This document shows positions 50,336-58,692 of a DNA stretch of 64,000 nt, in pieces. The notes under the pieces were generated by a model that was not told the origin of the DNA, did no database searches, and was given only the letters and a program-made list of their open reading frames with translations. Position numbers and translations under genes: made by a program. Positions within the stretch are counted from its first letter, which is position 1. Every line of letters starts with the position of its first letter. This DNA comes from Barthelona sp. PCE (taxonomy: Eukaryota > Metamonada: BaSk clade): contig JAUFOR010000004.1 of the NCBI GenBank assembly GCA_040285745.1, positions 682,001-746,000 on the forward strand, written 5' to 3'.

Positions 50336-51634
50336 ATGTTTTCACTTTCTTTTTCTGATACTCAGGCATTGCCAGACGAAGAGTTTTGCATCAGTTCTGT
50401 AGATTTATTGCGGTTTTTCTCTGTTATGAGTTGGGATAACCGGGTTTTGTTCTCTTTGGCTAATGATAAGAACGCTACCTCACACCTTTTCAGTGTTATC
50501 CAAGGGTCTACTATCGATTTTAAGTTTATGCACATTAATGATCTTACACACGATTGCGCAAGCGTTCTTTCACCACCTTATGCAATTTTGAATGAACATG
50601 AACAGTATTACGCCTCGTGCGTTAAGCGCTGCATCTACATTAGGGACTCGCTAAAACTCAATTCTTTGATCAATGAAGTAGCTCCGGCTATTGCATTACC
50701 TCAGCATTTAAAGGTACGCTTTCTATCGTGGGCTAAAAGCGCACCCATGCTTGCTATCGTTACGCGCACCAATTTACAGATCCACAGCGTGTTGTTTGGC
50801 ATTGTTTACGAAACCGAACTTTCAACCGCTCCTCTTCAAGCTGAGTGGACTGAGAATCGATTTTTCCTGCTTTGCAAGCGCTCTCTTATCATCCTGGAGG
50901 AGAGAAACAAGCGATTGGTTGCTCAAGAGATTCCCATTCCAGAATCTCGTCGTTTTATTGTTGATGAAAGAGATAGCTGCGTGCATGTTGCTTGTGACAC
51001 TCGTTTACTCGCCAGCTCTCCCAGAAAGCTGCGATATGCGTCCATCTCCGACGATATTCAGCAATCCATTTCTGTTTTGGCTGAGCACTCCTCATTTCCA
51101 CAGTTGCTTAGAATATCTTTCGGTGGGAATGTAACATACATAGATGATCTTGTGATGGAAACTGAGCATCCTTTAATTATACCTCATGTTTTTTTCAAAG
51201 TGGGAAACGATTTTTTGATAGCGAGTCATACGGTTTCACGCGCTTTTTACATCCGAGACAAGCATGTGTATGCGTTTGATCTCAGCGGTCAGCATATTCT
51301 CTCTTGTTTTGAGCACGATGGTTTTTTTTATGCTGTTCATTCAAGAAACGCTCATTCAACTATGCTGAGCGGTACAAAATTCACTGGTCTTGCTGTCTCA
51401 CGCCTCAACGTGAGCTTTATAACAAATGATAGTAATGAAATAGGAGAAAAACCTTTACTGCAGCTCAGTCCTGATCTTGAAGAAAAAGAAAACCATGTAT
51501 ATATAATGAATCAGTTCTTAAAGCAGATCTCCGATCAAATGGGCACGATTGTGAAGCGTATGGATTCACTGGAAGAGCGTTTGGAGCGGATCGAGGACAT
51601 CACAGTTAGTGTTGTTCAGAAGCTTAATCTATGA
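50336..51634 (+). CDS. Propeller-like protein with C-terminal coiled coil
   Basis: A 432-residue protein with no recognised family. Residues ~1-360 are beta-rich with repeated short strands (VFFKVGNDFLIASHTVSRAF, AFDLSGQHILSCFEHDGFFY here read as HILSCFEHDGFFYAV), suggesting a beta-propeller. The last ~50 residues (NQFLKQISDQMGTIVKRMDS and on) form a coiled coil. It starts 17 bp after the AK9-like coding end on the same strand. Its last 11 bp, including the TGA stop, overlap the coding end of the HPS5-like gene on the other strand. A trafficking or ciliary scaffold role is possible but only inferred. Confidence 0.7.
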   Translation: MFSLSFSDTQALPDEEFCISSVDLLRFFSVMSWDNRVLFSLANDKNATSHLFSVIQGSTIDFKFMHINDLTHDCASVLSPPYAILNEHEQYYASCVKRCIYIRDSLKLNSLINEVAPAIALPQHLKVRFLSWAKSAPMLAIVTRTNLQIHSVLFGIVYETELSTAPLQAEWTENRFFLLCKRSLIILEERNKRLVAQEIPIPESRRFIVDERDSCVHVACDTRLLASSPRKLRYASISDDIQQSISVLAEHSSFPQLLRISFGGNVTYIDDLVMETEHPLIIPHVFFKVGNDFLIASHTVSRAFYIRDKHVYAFDLSGQHILSCFEHDGFFYAVHSRNAHSTMLSGTKFTGLAVSRLNVSFITNDSNEIGEKPLLQLSPDLEEKENHVYIMNQFLKQISDQMGTIVKRMDSLEERLERIEDITVSVVQKLNL

Positions 51635-54600
51635 TAGGTTTGAAACAAGCTCGATGGCAACAACCCTCTTTGGTGACAACAATTGGTTGCATGATGAAGA
51701 TCGACTGTCCACAGCCAATACACACCTCGTCTTCTGAGATGTGTCGTCCCCAGTGTTTTGGACCTGTTTCGCTGCAACGTGGTGGGTTCTCCTTGTAAAT
51801 TCTTACCTCATCTTCGTCGTACGGGGATATCAAATGGCGCAGCAGATAGTCGGGAAGACGAGCATCAACCTCACTCCACAGATGATCACCGAAGGAATGC
51901 GCTATTGCTTGGTTGCTTTGTAACGTCTCCATTTGTTCCATGTGCATGTCCAAGATGGACATATCATCGTCAGCAAATGCTACGTCAATCCACTGTGTGT
52001 CCTCAATGAAATCGATAACGGATTCAACGCTGAAAATCCTGCACAGCTCTTTGAAAATACCAATGCAGGGAGGAACTATATTCAAAAACTCGGAAACCTC
52101 CACAAGTGTGATGTTTCCCTCCAGGGACCGTTCCACAATCAGCCAATGATTTGGTGTCATTGCTGAGCATCCTATTTCGTTAATAACTTCACACAAGGAG
52201 CTCTGACGGAGAAGTAGTGGGAGAACGATCTCGAAATTATCGTCAACGGCGCCTATCAGCAACTCACGGTCAACAGTGTGTATAGGTGATAGTTTAATGG
52301 CAAACATCATCTTAAGCAAACGTTTCTTCTCATCATGTGTCAGGGTACCTCTGCGGTCGAGCTCGAAAAAGCAAAGCTCTGCGTTGTGCGGCAGCATGTG
52401 TTGCGTCATTGTTAATATTAACGTGGGATCAAGAACGCGGCAGAGAAGCAGCGCATCCCGTTTGCTTATTTCGTCTGATTTGAGACTCTGTAGGATCGGA
52501 AGCAGGGGTTTGCGATGATTTGACTCACCCACTGCGATATTTGATGCAACTAAAGCTTCAAAAATTTCAGTATTGCCCTTAACTACTGAATAACGAAACA
52601 ATTCTTCGATATCCACATCATTCTTGTTAAACGCTGTGTGCAGATCGCAGCATGCAGTGATCGCAGCGCCTATGTCATCTATATGTGCACGATCGTTAAG
52701 ATACTGCAGAACTGTGTGTGTTGTAAAAAATCTCCGTATGGACTCATCCAGCAGCGTTGTGTGAGGAAGAAGCGCATTGTCGAAAAGAGGAACGCCATCC
52801 GCAAGGTATGAATGGAAACCTACAACAGAAACTTGATGATGTTGAAAAATGGAATATATTTCGGCATCTATCATGTTATTTTGTTCTTCAAACCGTGAAA
52901 TCTGCTCCTTTTCACGGTCTACAGGCTCCTCCTGCACTGCAGCAGGAATTGGGCGATTTAGATTCTCGATCGACGAAATGTGATCCTTCTCCGACAACTC
53001 AACGTCAAAAACATCCTCAATGTCCGTCCACTGCAGCAAATCAACGCTGCCCTTACGGGACGACGGTGTAAACACGGGTGTGATATTCCCACTATCAGAT
53101 TCATCATGATTTCTAAAGTTTGGCGTTGCTGAGTGCACGACGTTGACTGTTTTTGAGCTCGAGGCAAGCGATATGGTCGATGGAATGAGACTTGTGCGAG
53201 GGAACTCATCAAGGTCCAGTGGGGACCATATCTGTGAAACGTTGCTTACCAGACTTTCATCGACAAAATCAATCGTTTCGTAGACGACTTGGTCGCCGGC
53301 ATCCTCGTCGAGCTCTTCCATCGCTTCATTAGCTGCAACAAAGTTGATAAATATGTTATATTCTTTTGTGAATATTTCGGCTGCTGTTGACAACATTTCA
53401 CTAAAGTTGGAACGATGCATGTCATAAGCCTGCTTTACGCGCTCGTATAACTGATATTCGGAGGCTAAATGGTTACCAAAAAACTGGTACATGAAGAAAA
53501 TGGGTAGAAAGTCTATCTTCTGTGGTGTGTGAAAAGGGGACAAACAGAGCCGGATCTGGCGTGCAGGACTCTGTATAGATAAGCATATGATGTTGCGCTC
53601 GTTCTGCTCATCCACTGTCTGGAGAAACAGATTATTTCCTGAAGTACAAAAATTCCTTAGTTCAAATCCCATCTCGAGAAGGTTAATCCAACTGTACACT
53701 CTTCCGTCCATGTCAAAAACGAGGACACTGGACGCGTCAATACTGTACATAAGGTGTCTGTGCTTTGTAACAAAGAGAAAGCCCAAGTTTGTTTTTTTCG
53801 TCTTGACCGGTTGTTGTTCGATGTAAGGGTATATTGTGTCCTCGAACCCGCGCAGAAGCCTTGGCTCAACGGTTGGCTCAACTGGAAAAGCATCGTTCGG
53901 ACTGTGTGGGAACTGGAGCTTCTTCTGTCTGGGCGTATATGATTGCACATCAATCGTCAGCAGCTTGCGCTTCGGCTTTCCCAACACAACAGAACCGTCA
54001 AAGAAGCAACAGCCTTGTATACGCATTGAACTCAGACTTTCGCCCACAGTGTTGAGTTGTCGACTTGAGATTGTGTAAATATATGAAGTGAGCGCTGTTT
54101 GTATAACCAAGAGGTCTCCGTCCACTGCCAGTTGCACAATGACACTATCAACATTTAAATGGAAGAATAACTTCTTGGCGCTTATATCGTAACAGTACAA
54201 ATCATTCTCGGCTGTTGCAAAGTACAGCATCTCATCTTGGAGGTCCATGAATTCGATTGAGGTCTCTGAGAGATCCAAATCAATGTCTGAGCGATCAAGG
54301 ATCTTCTTCAAGTTGATGGTGTTGCGACGCTTGGGTACTGACACTGAGTAGACAATAATCTTGTCGTCGTCACCCACAACGCACATGTATGATCCAGTGG
54401 AATCGAAGTTTAAGTGTTTAATGGAATGGTGGAAGTCTGTGCAAACAAAACCATCACGAAATGTCATTTTTGAGTGTGTTTGACTTTCTTGGTTATCCAA
54501 TGTCTCGTAAAAGAACATGTATATCGTGCCTGTGTTGGTTCCACATGCCAAAATATGCTTTGAAGCACCCAATGCAGTGTAAAAAATTCTGCTTGAAAGT

Positions 54601-54641
54601 TTAGAGAGTGGATACCTTAATAGTTGCTTTGAGAAGAACAT
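51624..54641 (-). CDS. HPS5/TECPR2-like WD-repeat and solenoid protein
   Basis: A 1005-residue protein. The N-terminal ~350 residues form a WD-like propeller whose order of segments (LSSRIFYTALGASKHILACG, then VIVQLAVDGDLLVIQTALTS, then MRIQGCCFFDG) follows the HPS5/TECPR2 type. A disordered acidic stretch (~480-590) separates it from a helical solenoid (~610-960). The last 40 residues hold a zinc-site-like pattern: CIGC, then CCHRAC. HPS5 is a BLOC-2 subunit for lysosome-related organelles and TECPR2 acts in autophagy and secretion; either role fits a tethering protein. The start is an ATG. The coding end overlaps the convergent gene by 11 bp. Family placement is moderate. Confidence 0.6.
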   Translation of the reverse strand: MFFSKQLLRYPLSKLSSRIFYTALGASKHILACGTNTGTIYMFFYETLDNQESQTHSKMTFRDGFVCTDFHHSIKHLNFDSTGSYMCVVGDDDKIIVYSVSVPKRRNTINLKKILDRSDIDLDLSETSIEFMDLQDEMLYFATAENDLYCYDISAKKLFFHLNVDSVIVQLAVDGDLLVIQTALTSYIYTISSRQLNTVGESLSSMRIQGCCFFDGSVVLGKPKRKLLTIDVQSYTPRQKKLQFPHSPNDAFPVEPTVEPRLLRGFEDTIYPYIEQQPVKTKKTNLGFLFVTKHRHLMYSIDASSVLVFDMDGRVYSWINLLEMGFELRNFCTSGNNLFLQTVDEQNERNIICLSIQSPARQIRLCLSPFHTPQKIDFLPIFFMYQFFGNHLASEYQLYERVKQAYDMHRSNFSEMLSTAAEIFTKEYNIFINFVAANEAMEELDEDAGDQVVYETIDFVDESLVSNVSQIWSPLDLDEFPRTSLIPSTISLASSSKTVNVVHSATPNFRNHDESDSGNITPVFTPSSRKGSVDLLQWTDIEDVFDVELSEKDHISSIENLNRPIPAAVQEEPVDREKEQISRFEEQNNMIDAEIYSIFQHHQVSVVGFHSYLADGVPLFDNALLPHTTLLDESIRRFFTTHTVLQYLNDRAHIDDIGAAITACCDLHTAFNKNDVDIEELFRYSVVKGNTEIFEALVASNIAVGESNHRKPLLPILQSLKSDEISKRDALLLCRVLDPTLILTMTQHMLPHNAELCFFELDRRGTLTHDEKKRLLKMMFAIKLSPIHTVDRELLIGAVDDNFEIVLPLLLRQSSLCEVINEIGCSAMTPNHWLIVERSLEGNITLVEVSEFLNIVPPCIGIFKELCRIFSVESVIDFIEDTQWIDVAFADDDMSILDMHMEQMETLQSNQAIAHSFGDHLWSEVDARLPDYLLRHLISPYDEDEVRIYKENPPRCSETGPKHWGRHISEDEVCIGCGQSIFIMQPIVVTKEGCCHRACFKPIID

Positions 54642-54884
54642 TTAACGCATTTTCTGGGTATAATAACAGCCCTGGTGAGAAATAAGGGTGAATATGTTTT
54701 ATCACAGTGAATGTATGGTTTAGTATTTATATCGGTCATATGAGTGTACACATAGAAGTGATACTTTTTGATGTTTACAGATTGTTTTAACCCATACGAA
54801 GTGTATGAAACCCTGTCTTATAAAAAATCAAAATTTACTCGTATGAATCACATACTATGAATTAAACACTTTAATATTTAGGTT

Positions 54885-55280
54885 TTACCAATTACGAACC
54901 ATTATATCAAAATTTAAAAACGTAGCAAAAGAGATCCATAGCATATATGGAATAAGAAGATAAGCTGCGGTTGGGTTGATCTTATGGAATTCCTTGATTG
55001 CTTTAAAACAAGTGTAATCAATTACAAGAATATCTAAGAATGCAATTTTAATACCTAAGCGACTTGTTTGGAAGATAGGCATCCATATAACATTAACAAA
55101 AATGTTGATGAAAATCCATTTGGTTGTTTTCCAATCAAGACGTGCTGGACCACGGAAAACAGTCATCATTAATGTGGAAATAATTATACAGATATATAAT
55201 ATGGGCCAAACAATTCCAAACACAGGTCCAGGGACACGGATAGTCATATCCAATTTCTTGTACCAATCTCTGTCCTCCAT
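54885..55280 (-). CDS. TspO/MBR-family membrane protein, short
   Basis: A 131-residue membrane protein. The family core is clear: WYKKLDMTIRVPGPVFGIVW PILY region (PVFGIVWPILY), then helices with NIFVNVIWMPIFQ, and the C-terminal LLIPYMLWISFATFLNFDI, which matches the highly conserved last helix of TspO. TspO proteins bind porphyrins and sterols in mitochondrial outer or bacterial membranes. The usual first membrane helix before WY is missing, so only four helices remain. Upstream the frame stays open for 18 codons to a stop but has no ATG and no good splice acceptor. The start is an ATG and the stop lies in TAAAAC. Confidence 0.75.
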   Translation of the reverse strand: MEDRDWYKKLDMTIRVPGPVFGIVWPILYICIIISTLMMTVFRGPARLDWKTTKWIFINIFVNVIWMPIFQTSRLGIKIAFLDILVIDYTCFKAIKEFHKINPTAAYLLIPYMLWISFATFLNFDIMVRNW

Positions 55281-55711
55281 GTGCGATAGAAATGGATAAA
55301 AAATGTATAGCAGAAAATTGTCATTAACTACCTATTAGTCCGTAAATTACGGGTTTTTACCACAGATGAATCAATATATGTGGCTAATATACTGCGATTA
55401 TGTGTTCTTTTGGAATTTTTTTTTACAGGAGACAGGCGAAGCCTGTCGAGTGATGGTTTGTCAGAGGACAACTGAAGATTTTTGGTGATTTACCAATCAA
55501 ATAGAGGAAGAGTATCAATATCACGGCGTTTGCGGGAAACCGCTTTCATGTGACTATTGAAAACTTCTTTATCTGTTTTGATGATAGACATCAAATTTAT
55601 CGTAGATTTAATTAAAGAATACATTTACTCTCAGTCACCACACGAAAATATATGATATTATATGCGGAAAACTGTCGATATTTTGTTAAAGAAAATCTGT
55701 AATTCAAACTG
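55281..55711. other. Spacer of ~430 bp with a small frame and several hairpins
   Basis: Lies between IFT25 and TspO, both on the minus strand. It holds a possible 44-codon gene (55490-55624, listed separately). Five perfect short hairpins stand in a row: GACAGGC-GAA-GCCTGTC (55431-55447), TTGTC-AGAG-GACAA (55458-55471), TTGGT-GATTT-ACCAA (55482-55496), GCGG-GAAA-CCGC with a GNRA loop (55532-55543) and TTTGATG-ATAGA-CATCAAA (55577-55595). A structured RNA is one explanation. No known RNA family motif was recognised. Confidence 0.4.
55490..55624 (-). CDS. Possible 44-residue small protein
   Basis: A short ATG frame on the same strand as IFT25 and TspO, with protein-like content: a hydrophobic start (MYSLIKSTINLM) and a charged C-terminus (KAVSRKRRDIDTLPLFDW). 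The stop lies in TAAATC, so it carries the TAAA signal seen at many genes here. A stop codon directly precedes the ATG, so it is not the continuation of a longer frame unless spliced. No family is recognised. It could equally be chance or part of a structured RNA. Confidence 0.35.
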   Translation of the reverse strand: MYSLIKSTINLMSIIKTDKEVFNSHMKAVSRKRRDIDTLPLFDW

Positions 55712-56149
55712 CTATCGAGAAAGAACAGAACCTGTTGTAATGAGCTGCTTTATGGCCACAAAAGGGTCTATTCCACTCAATATACGTAATCTTATGTGTG
55801 TAGCGCTGATTGGATTATCAAGACGTGATGCTTCAGAGTAAAAAGACTCCAACGCACCGTCACTGGTTGTTCCCGATAGCTCACACACTGCCATCCAATT
55901 TGTGTGCTGGGAGATCTGTTGATCATCGGTTAAATATATCTCTGCGAGACTGAGTCCGCTTGCCTCCAACACAAAGCGTTCAATTTGACATGATGCGTTG
56001 AGGTTGATGATGACTTCCTGCGGAAATAGCCCTGTAGTCATGAAAAAACTATTAGAATCATCGAGGATTGAGCTCGGTGGGTGATCTATGTGAAACGATG
56101 TCGAGACATGAATAGTAGCCCCATTTTTGAGCGAAGAGAGGTTCGTCAT
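55712..56149 (-). CDS. IFT25: IFT25 (HSPB11), IFT-B core subunit
   Basis: A 145-residue protein matching IFT25/HSPB11 (human 144) along its length. The hallmark block is HPPSSILDDS, then FFMTTGLFPQEVIINL and CQIERFVLEASGLSLAEI, followed by THIRLRILSGIDPFVAI. The fold is a galactose-binding-like jelly roll that pairs with the small GTPase IFT27; the dimer docks on IFT74/81 within the IFT-B complex and travels in the flagellum. The start is an ATG. The stop TAG has no nearby TAAA. A plus-strand frame starts 8 bp from its ATG, which would leave almost no room for promoters. Confidence 0.9.
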   Translation of the reverse strand: MTNLSSLKNGATIHVSTSFHIDHPPSSILDDSNSFFMTTGLFPQEVIINLNASCQIERFVLEASGLSLAEIYLTDDQQISQHTNWMAVCELSGTTSDGALESFYSEASRLDNPISATHIRLRILSGIDPFVAIKQLITTGSVLSR

Positions 56150-57019
56150 TCAATTTTATGAAAGTGAAATATTTAAAAGCAGCATTCTATGTTCTTTCCT
56201 TTTCTTATACTATACCCTTGTGTGATAATGCCCATTTAGTTCCATGTAAAACTTTGCGGAGCCACATAAGGATTAATCTCTTTAGGTTGGCGACATACTT
56301 ATCGCATCTCAAATTAAGGGATAGAATTAGCCACGTGGCAGCATGGATGTACCGTGGAGATGTGTTGCTGTTTCTTTATATTCAAGTACCATCAATATTC
56401 TATTACTATGTTTCCCTCCTTTTCCTCTACTTTATATGTTTTCTTAACTTGAGATTTGGGTACCTAGCTTCGTATTTGTATTTAAAAGAAGCATATTTTG
56501 AAAAGTGGGCAATATTTACACTTTTAATATGGCACATTTGTTGAGTAGATGTAAATTATGGGCGCAACGTTGCGGTGTACACAACTACTCCCTAGATAAA
56601 TGGTGAACTATGTTCTTAAAATTTTGTATGCGGAGATTAGCCACCATAATTGATCGATTGTCTTTAGTATTTCAGCAACATGATTTGACTGGATATACAC
56701 CAAGTCTAGTAATGTCACAAACGTAATACCACCATAATTATGTTTCTAAAAATTAGTAAAAAACTTTAGTATTGCAGTTTAATAGCTTATTTGAATGTAG
56801 GGAGTGCTGTATCAAGATCTTTTCACATCTGGACCACTTCACATTTGAATTTTATTTAAGGATTAGGACAGGGAATGTGTTAAACTTTCTATTCAGTATT
56901 TAGTCAGTTATTTATTTGTAGCACAGCTTATATTCTGAAGTATACATCGTCTTAAAGGTGAAGTAAAGCCAATGATTTGCTATAACGTTTTTTTTCCATT
57001 TCTCTTCGCTACTCGCGCA
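56150..57019. other. Spacer of ~870 bp before CFAP20
   Basis: Between the divergent IFT25 and CFAP20 starts. Besides a doubtful hydrophobic frame (56158-56544) it is AT-rich. It has one 12-bp perfect palindrome CGCAACGTTGCG (56563-56574) and two copies of CCACCATAATT near 56641 and 56730. No RNA gene was recognised. Confidence 0.5.
56158..56544 (+). CDS. Doubtful hydrophobic open frame
   Basis: An ATG frame of 128 codons with several hydrophobic stretches (VPSIFYYYVSLLFLYFICFL). The composition is what AT-rich DNA would give in this frame: many Phe, Leu, Ile and Tyr. Its ATG lies 8 bp from the IFT25 ATG on the other strand, which leaves no promoter space. No family is recognised and no TAAA follows its TGA closely. 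It may be a small membrane protein, but chance is as likely. Confidence 0.25.
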   Translation: MKVKYLKAAFYVLSFSYTIPLCDNAHLVPCKTLRSHIRINLFRLATYLSHLKLRDRISHVAAWMYRGDVLLFLYIQVPSIFYYYVSLLFLYFICFLNLRFGYLASYLYLKEAYFEKWAIFTLLIWHIC

Positions 57020-57826
57020 ATGTTTAAAAATACTTATCAATCTGGCTTGCTCAGCATCCTGTACTCATTGGGAAGCAGCCCTTTAGCTCTTTGGGCGCAA
57101 CATGGTATGTTTCAAACGTAACATTGTTTCAAACGCTAGCATTGTTTCGAACGGTTGTATCTTTTTTAGGATAACATTGTTTTAAGCAGTGCCACTGTAT
57201 CAATTTGTTTCTATGTTAATTATATGTAATTCTAACCTTTAGTTCAAAACGGACACATTAAGCGCATCACAGATCCAGAGATTCAGTCACTTGTTCTTGA
57301 GATTGTAGGTGCTAATGTAGCTACAACTTACATTAGCTGTCCCAAGGATCCCCAAGAAACTTTGGGTATCAAGCTTCCTTTCCTTGTCATAATTTGTAAG
57401 AACTTACGTAAATACTTCAGTTTCGAGATAACGATTCTGGATGACAAGGGCTCACGTCGTCGTTTCAGAGCTAGTAATTATCAATCAGCAACTCGTGTTA
57501 AGCCTTTCATCTGTACGATGCCTATGAGATTGGATGAGAACTGGAACCAGATCCAATTTAACGTATGTTCATTTATCTAAACGTTCGAATGAGAGATTTT
57601 CTTTGCATAATCAATTTTTTCTTTCGTTTCTTTAAGTTTCACTTATATTTAGTTGTCGGATTTCACTCGCAGAGCTTATGGCTCTTTCTACGTTGAAACA
57701 TTGAAGATTCAGGTTCACTGTAACTGTCGTCTCAGAAGAATCTATTTCAGTGATCGTCTCTTCTCTGAGGAGCGTTTGCCCGCAGACTACAAGCTTTTCA
57801 TTCCAGTTTCTGGTCAGAAGTCATAA
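57020..57826 (+). CDS. CFAP20: CFAP20 (BUG22/GTL3), three exons
   Basis: Exons 57020-57104, 57243-57562 and 57653-57826 join into 192 residues, against 193 in human CFAP20. The protein is very conserved: [19 protein letters not shown] at the start, [59 protein letters not shown], and [20 protein letters not shown] after the second intron. CFAP20 is an inner-junction protein of axonemal doublets that links A and B tubules and controls flagellar beating. Without splicing only a 72-residue fragment is open. The stop lies in TAAAAC. The identification is secure and calibrates the splice signals of this genome. Confidence 0.96.
57105..57242 (+). other. CFAP20 intron 1 (138 nt) with internal repeats
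   Basis: Begins GTATGTTT and ends TTCTAAC-CTTTAG. It splits a valine codon (G/TT). Inside are imperfect copies of CATTGTTTCAAACG spaced ~18 bp (near 57107, 57122, 57140 and 57174), the first overlapping the donor. Confidence 0.93.
57563..57652 (+). other. CFAP20 intron 2 (90 nt)
   Basis: Begins GTATGTTC and ends CACTTAT-ATTTAG, a weaker branch motif than the other three. It lies between codons (AAC / TTG). Protein identity to CFAP20 on both sides (NQIQFN and SDFTRRAYG) fixes the boundaries. Confidence 0.93.
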
Positions 57827-57999
57827 AACATTGAGAATTATAGTTTAGCTTTATTTACGATTCCTGTCATGTAAAATAATCCATTTTCTTTGTTCATTTT
57901 GCATCGGTGTTGAGTTGAACAGCAATTTTTTCAACAAAGATGCATTAGACAATGGTGAGCAGGTATTTAGCTATTAATCCTTTTTCAGTTCAATGAATC

Positions 58000-58692
58000 A
58001 TGGACTTTGATATATTTCTGAACGATGAACAGTGCTCATCCATTGTTAGGGCTCTATTAACGAATCTTTTTGTGGAACTTCCAAAGTTTCCTATTGTGGA
58101 AAGTATTGAGGTTCATCATGTCTATACAGGGCCTGTTGATCTCCGCCTTGCGCTCGTGGATCTTGGGGGATCTTCACCGATTGCAATTCTTCACAGTAGA
58201 GTTCTGTTTTCTTCTTCAAGTCAAATCATTTTAAAGGTTAATCTGAAGAGGAGGAAACGGAAGAAGGTGCAAAGCTCCTTTATGTTGAAGCTTGAGAATT
58301 TTCAGCTTTTAGGAGATCTATCTGTTTTTGTTAATATTGGAAGGGATCAAGCTTCTGTATCTCTTTCTGAACTGGAAGACTTTGACTTTAAGATAGGGCT
58401 TTTCAGTGAAATAGACGGAGAGAGTAGAGCAAAGAAAGAACGAAAGTTTCGTTTTGGTATACTCCCAACAATCATTGCTTTGGTGAGACAAGCAGTTTTA
58501 AGCATTGTGCGCAAGTCAGTGGGGCACACAATCACGCTGAACCTCCCTTTCTCCCTTGACTGGTTGATGGAAGCCCCTCTAGAACACGACGATTTGAATC
58601 TATACATCATCGATAGATTGACGCCTACACCAGCTCCAGTTATTCGATTCATGGACAATGATAATAGTGACAACCACGACGAGTTTTATTGA
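58000..58692 (+). CDS. Hypothetical protein, possible lipid-binding fold
   Basis: A 230-residue frame with an ATG. It is rich in beta-strands (VESIEVHHVYTGPVDLRLAL and LLGDLSVFVNIGRDQASVSL) with one helix near 155-175 (FGILPTIIALVRQAVLSIV). The order is loosely like SMP/TULIP lipid-binding domains, but no motif proves this. The C-terminus is acidic. A five-codon upstream ATG frame overlaps the start out of frame. Its last 7 bp overlap the coding end of the convergent CLASP-like gene, and a TGATGTAAAT signal follows the stop. Confidence 0.6.
   Translation: MDFDIFLNDEQCSSIVRALLTNLFVELPKFPIVESIEVHHVYTGPVDLRLALVDLGGSSPIAILHSRVLFSSSSQIILKVNLKRRKRKKVQSSFMLKLENFQLLGDLSVFVNIGRDQASVSLSELEDFDFKIGLFSEIDGESRAKKERKFRFGILPTIIALVRQAVLSIVRKSVGHTITLNLPFSLDWLMEAPLEHDDLNLYIIDRLTPTPAPVIRFMDNDNSDNHDEFY

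Noticed and set aside
54771-54860. 29-codon frame with NPYEVYETL resembling the start of a J-domain
   Set aside because: It stops before any J-domain helix or HPD motif; too short and most likely chance.
55244-55340. Upstream exon for TspO ending at ...GACTAATAG
   Set aside because: The frame stays open with hydrophobic residues, but the acceptor does not match CTRACNYTTAG and no ATG exon was found.
57952-57999. Small exon ATGGTGAGCAG followed by GTATTTAG before the 58000 gene
   Set aside because: The donor differs from GTATG, no branch motif precedes the possible acceptor, and the ATG at 58000 gives a complete frame.
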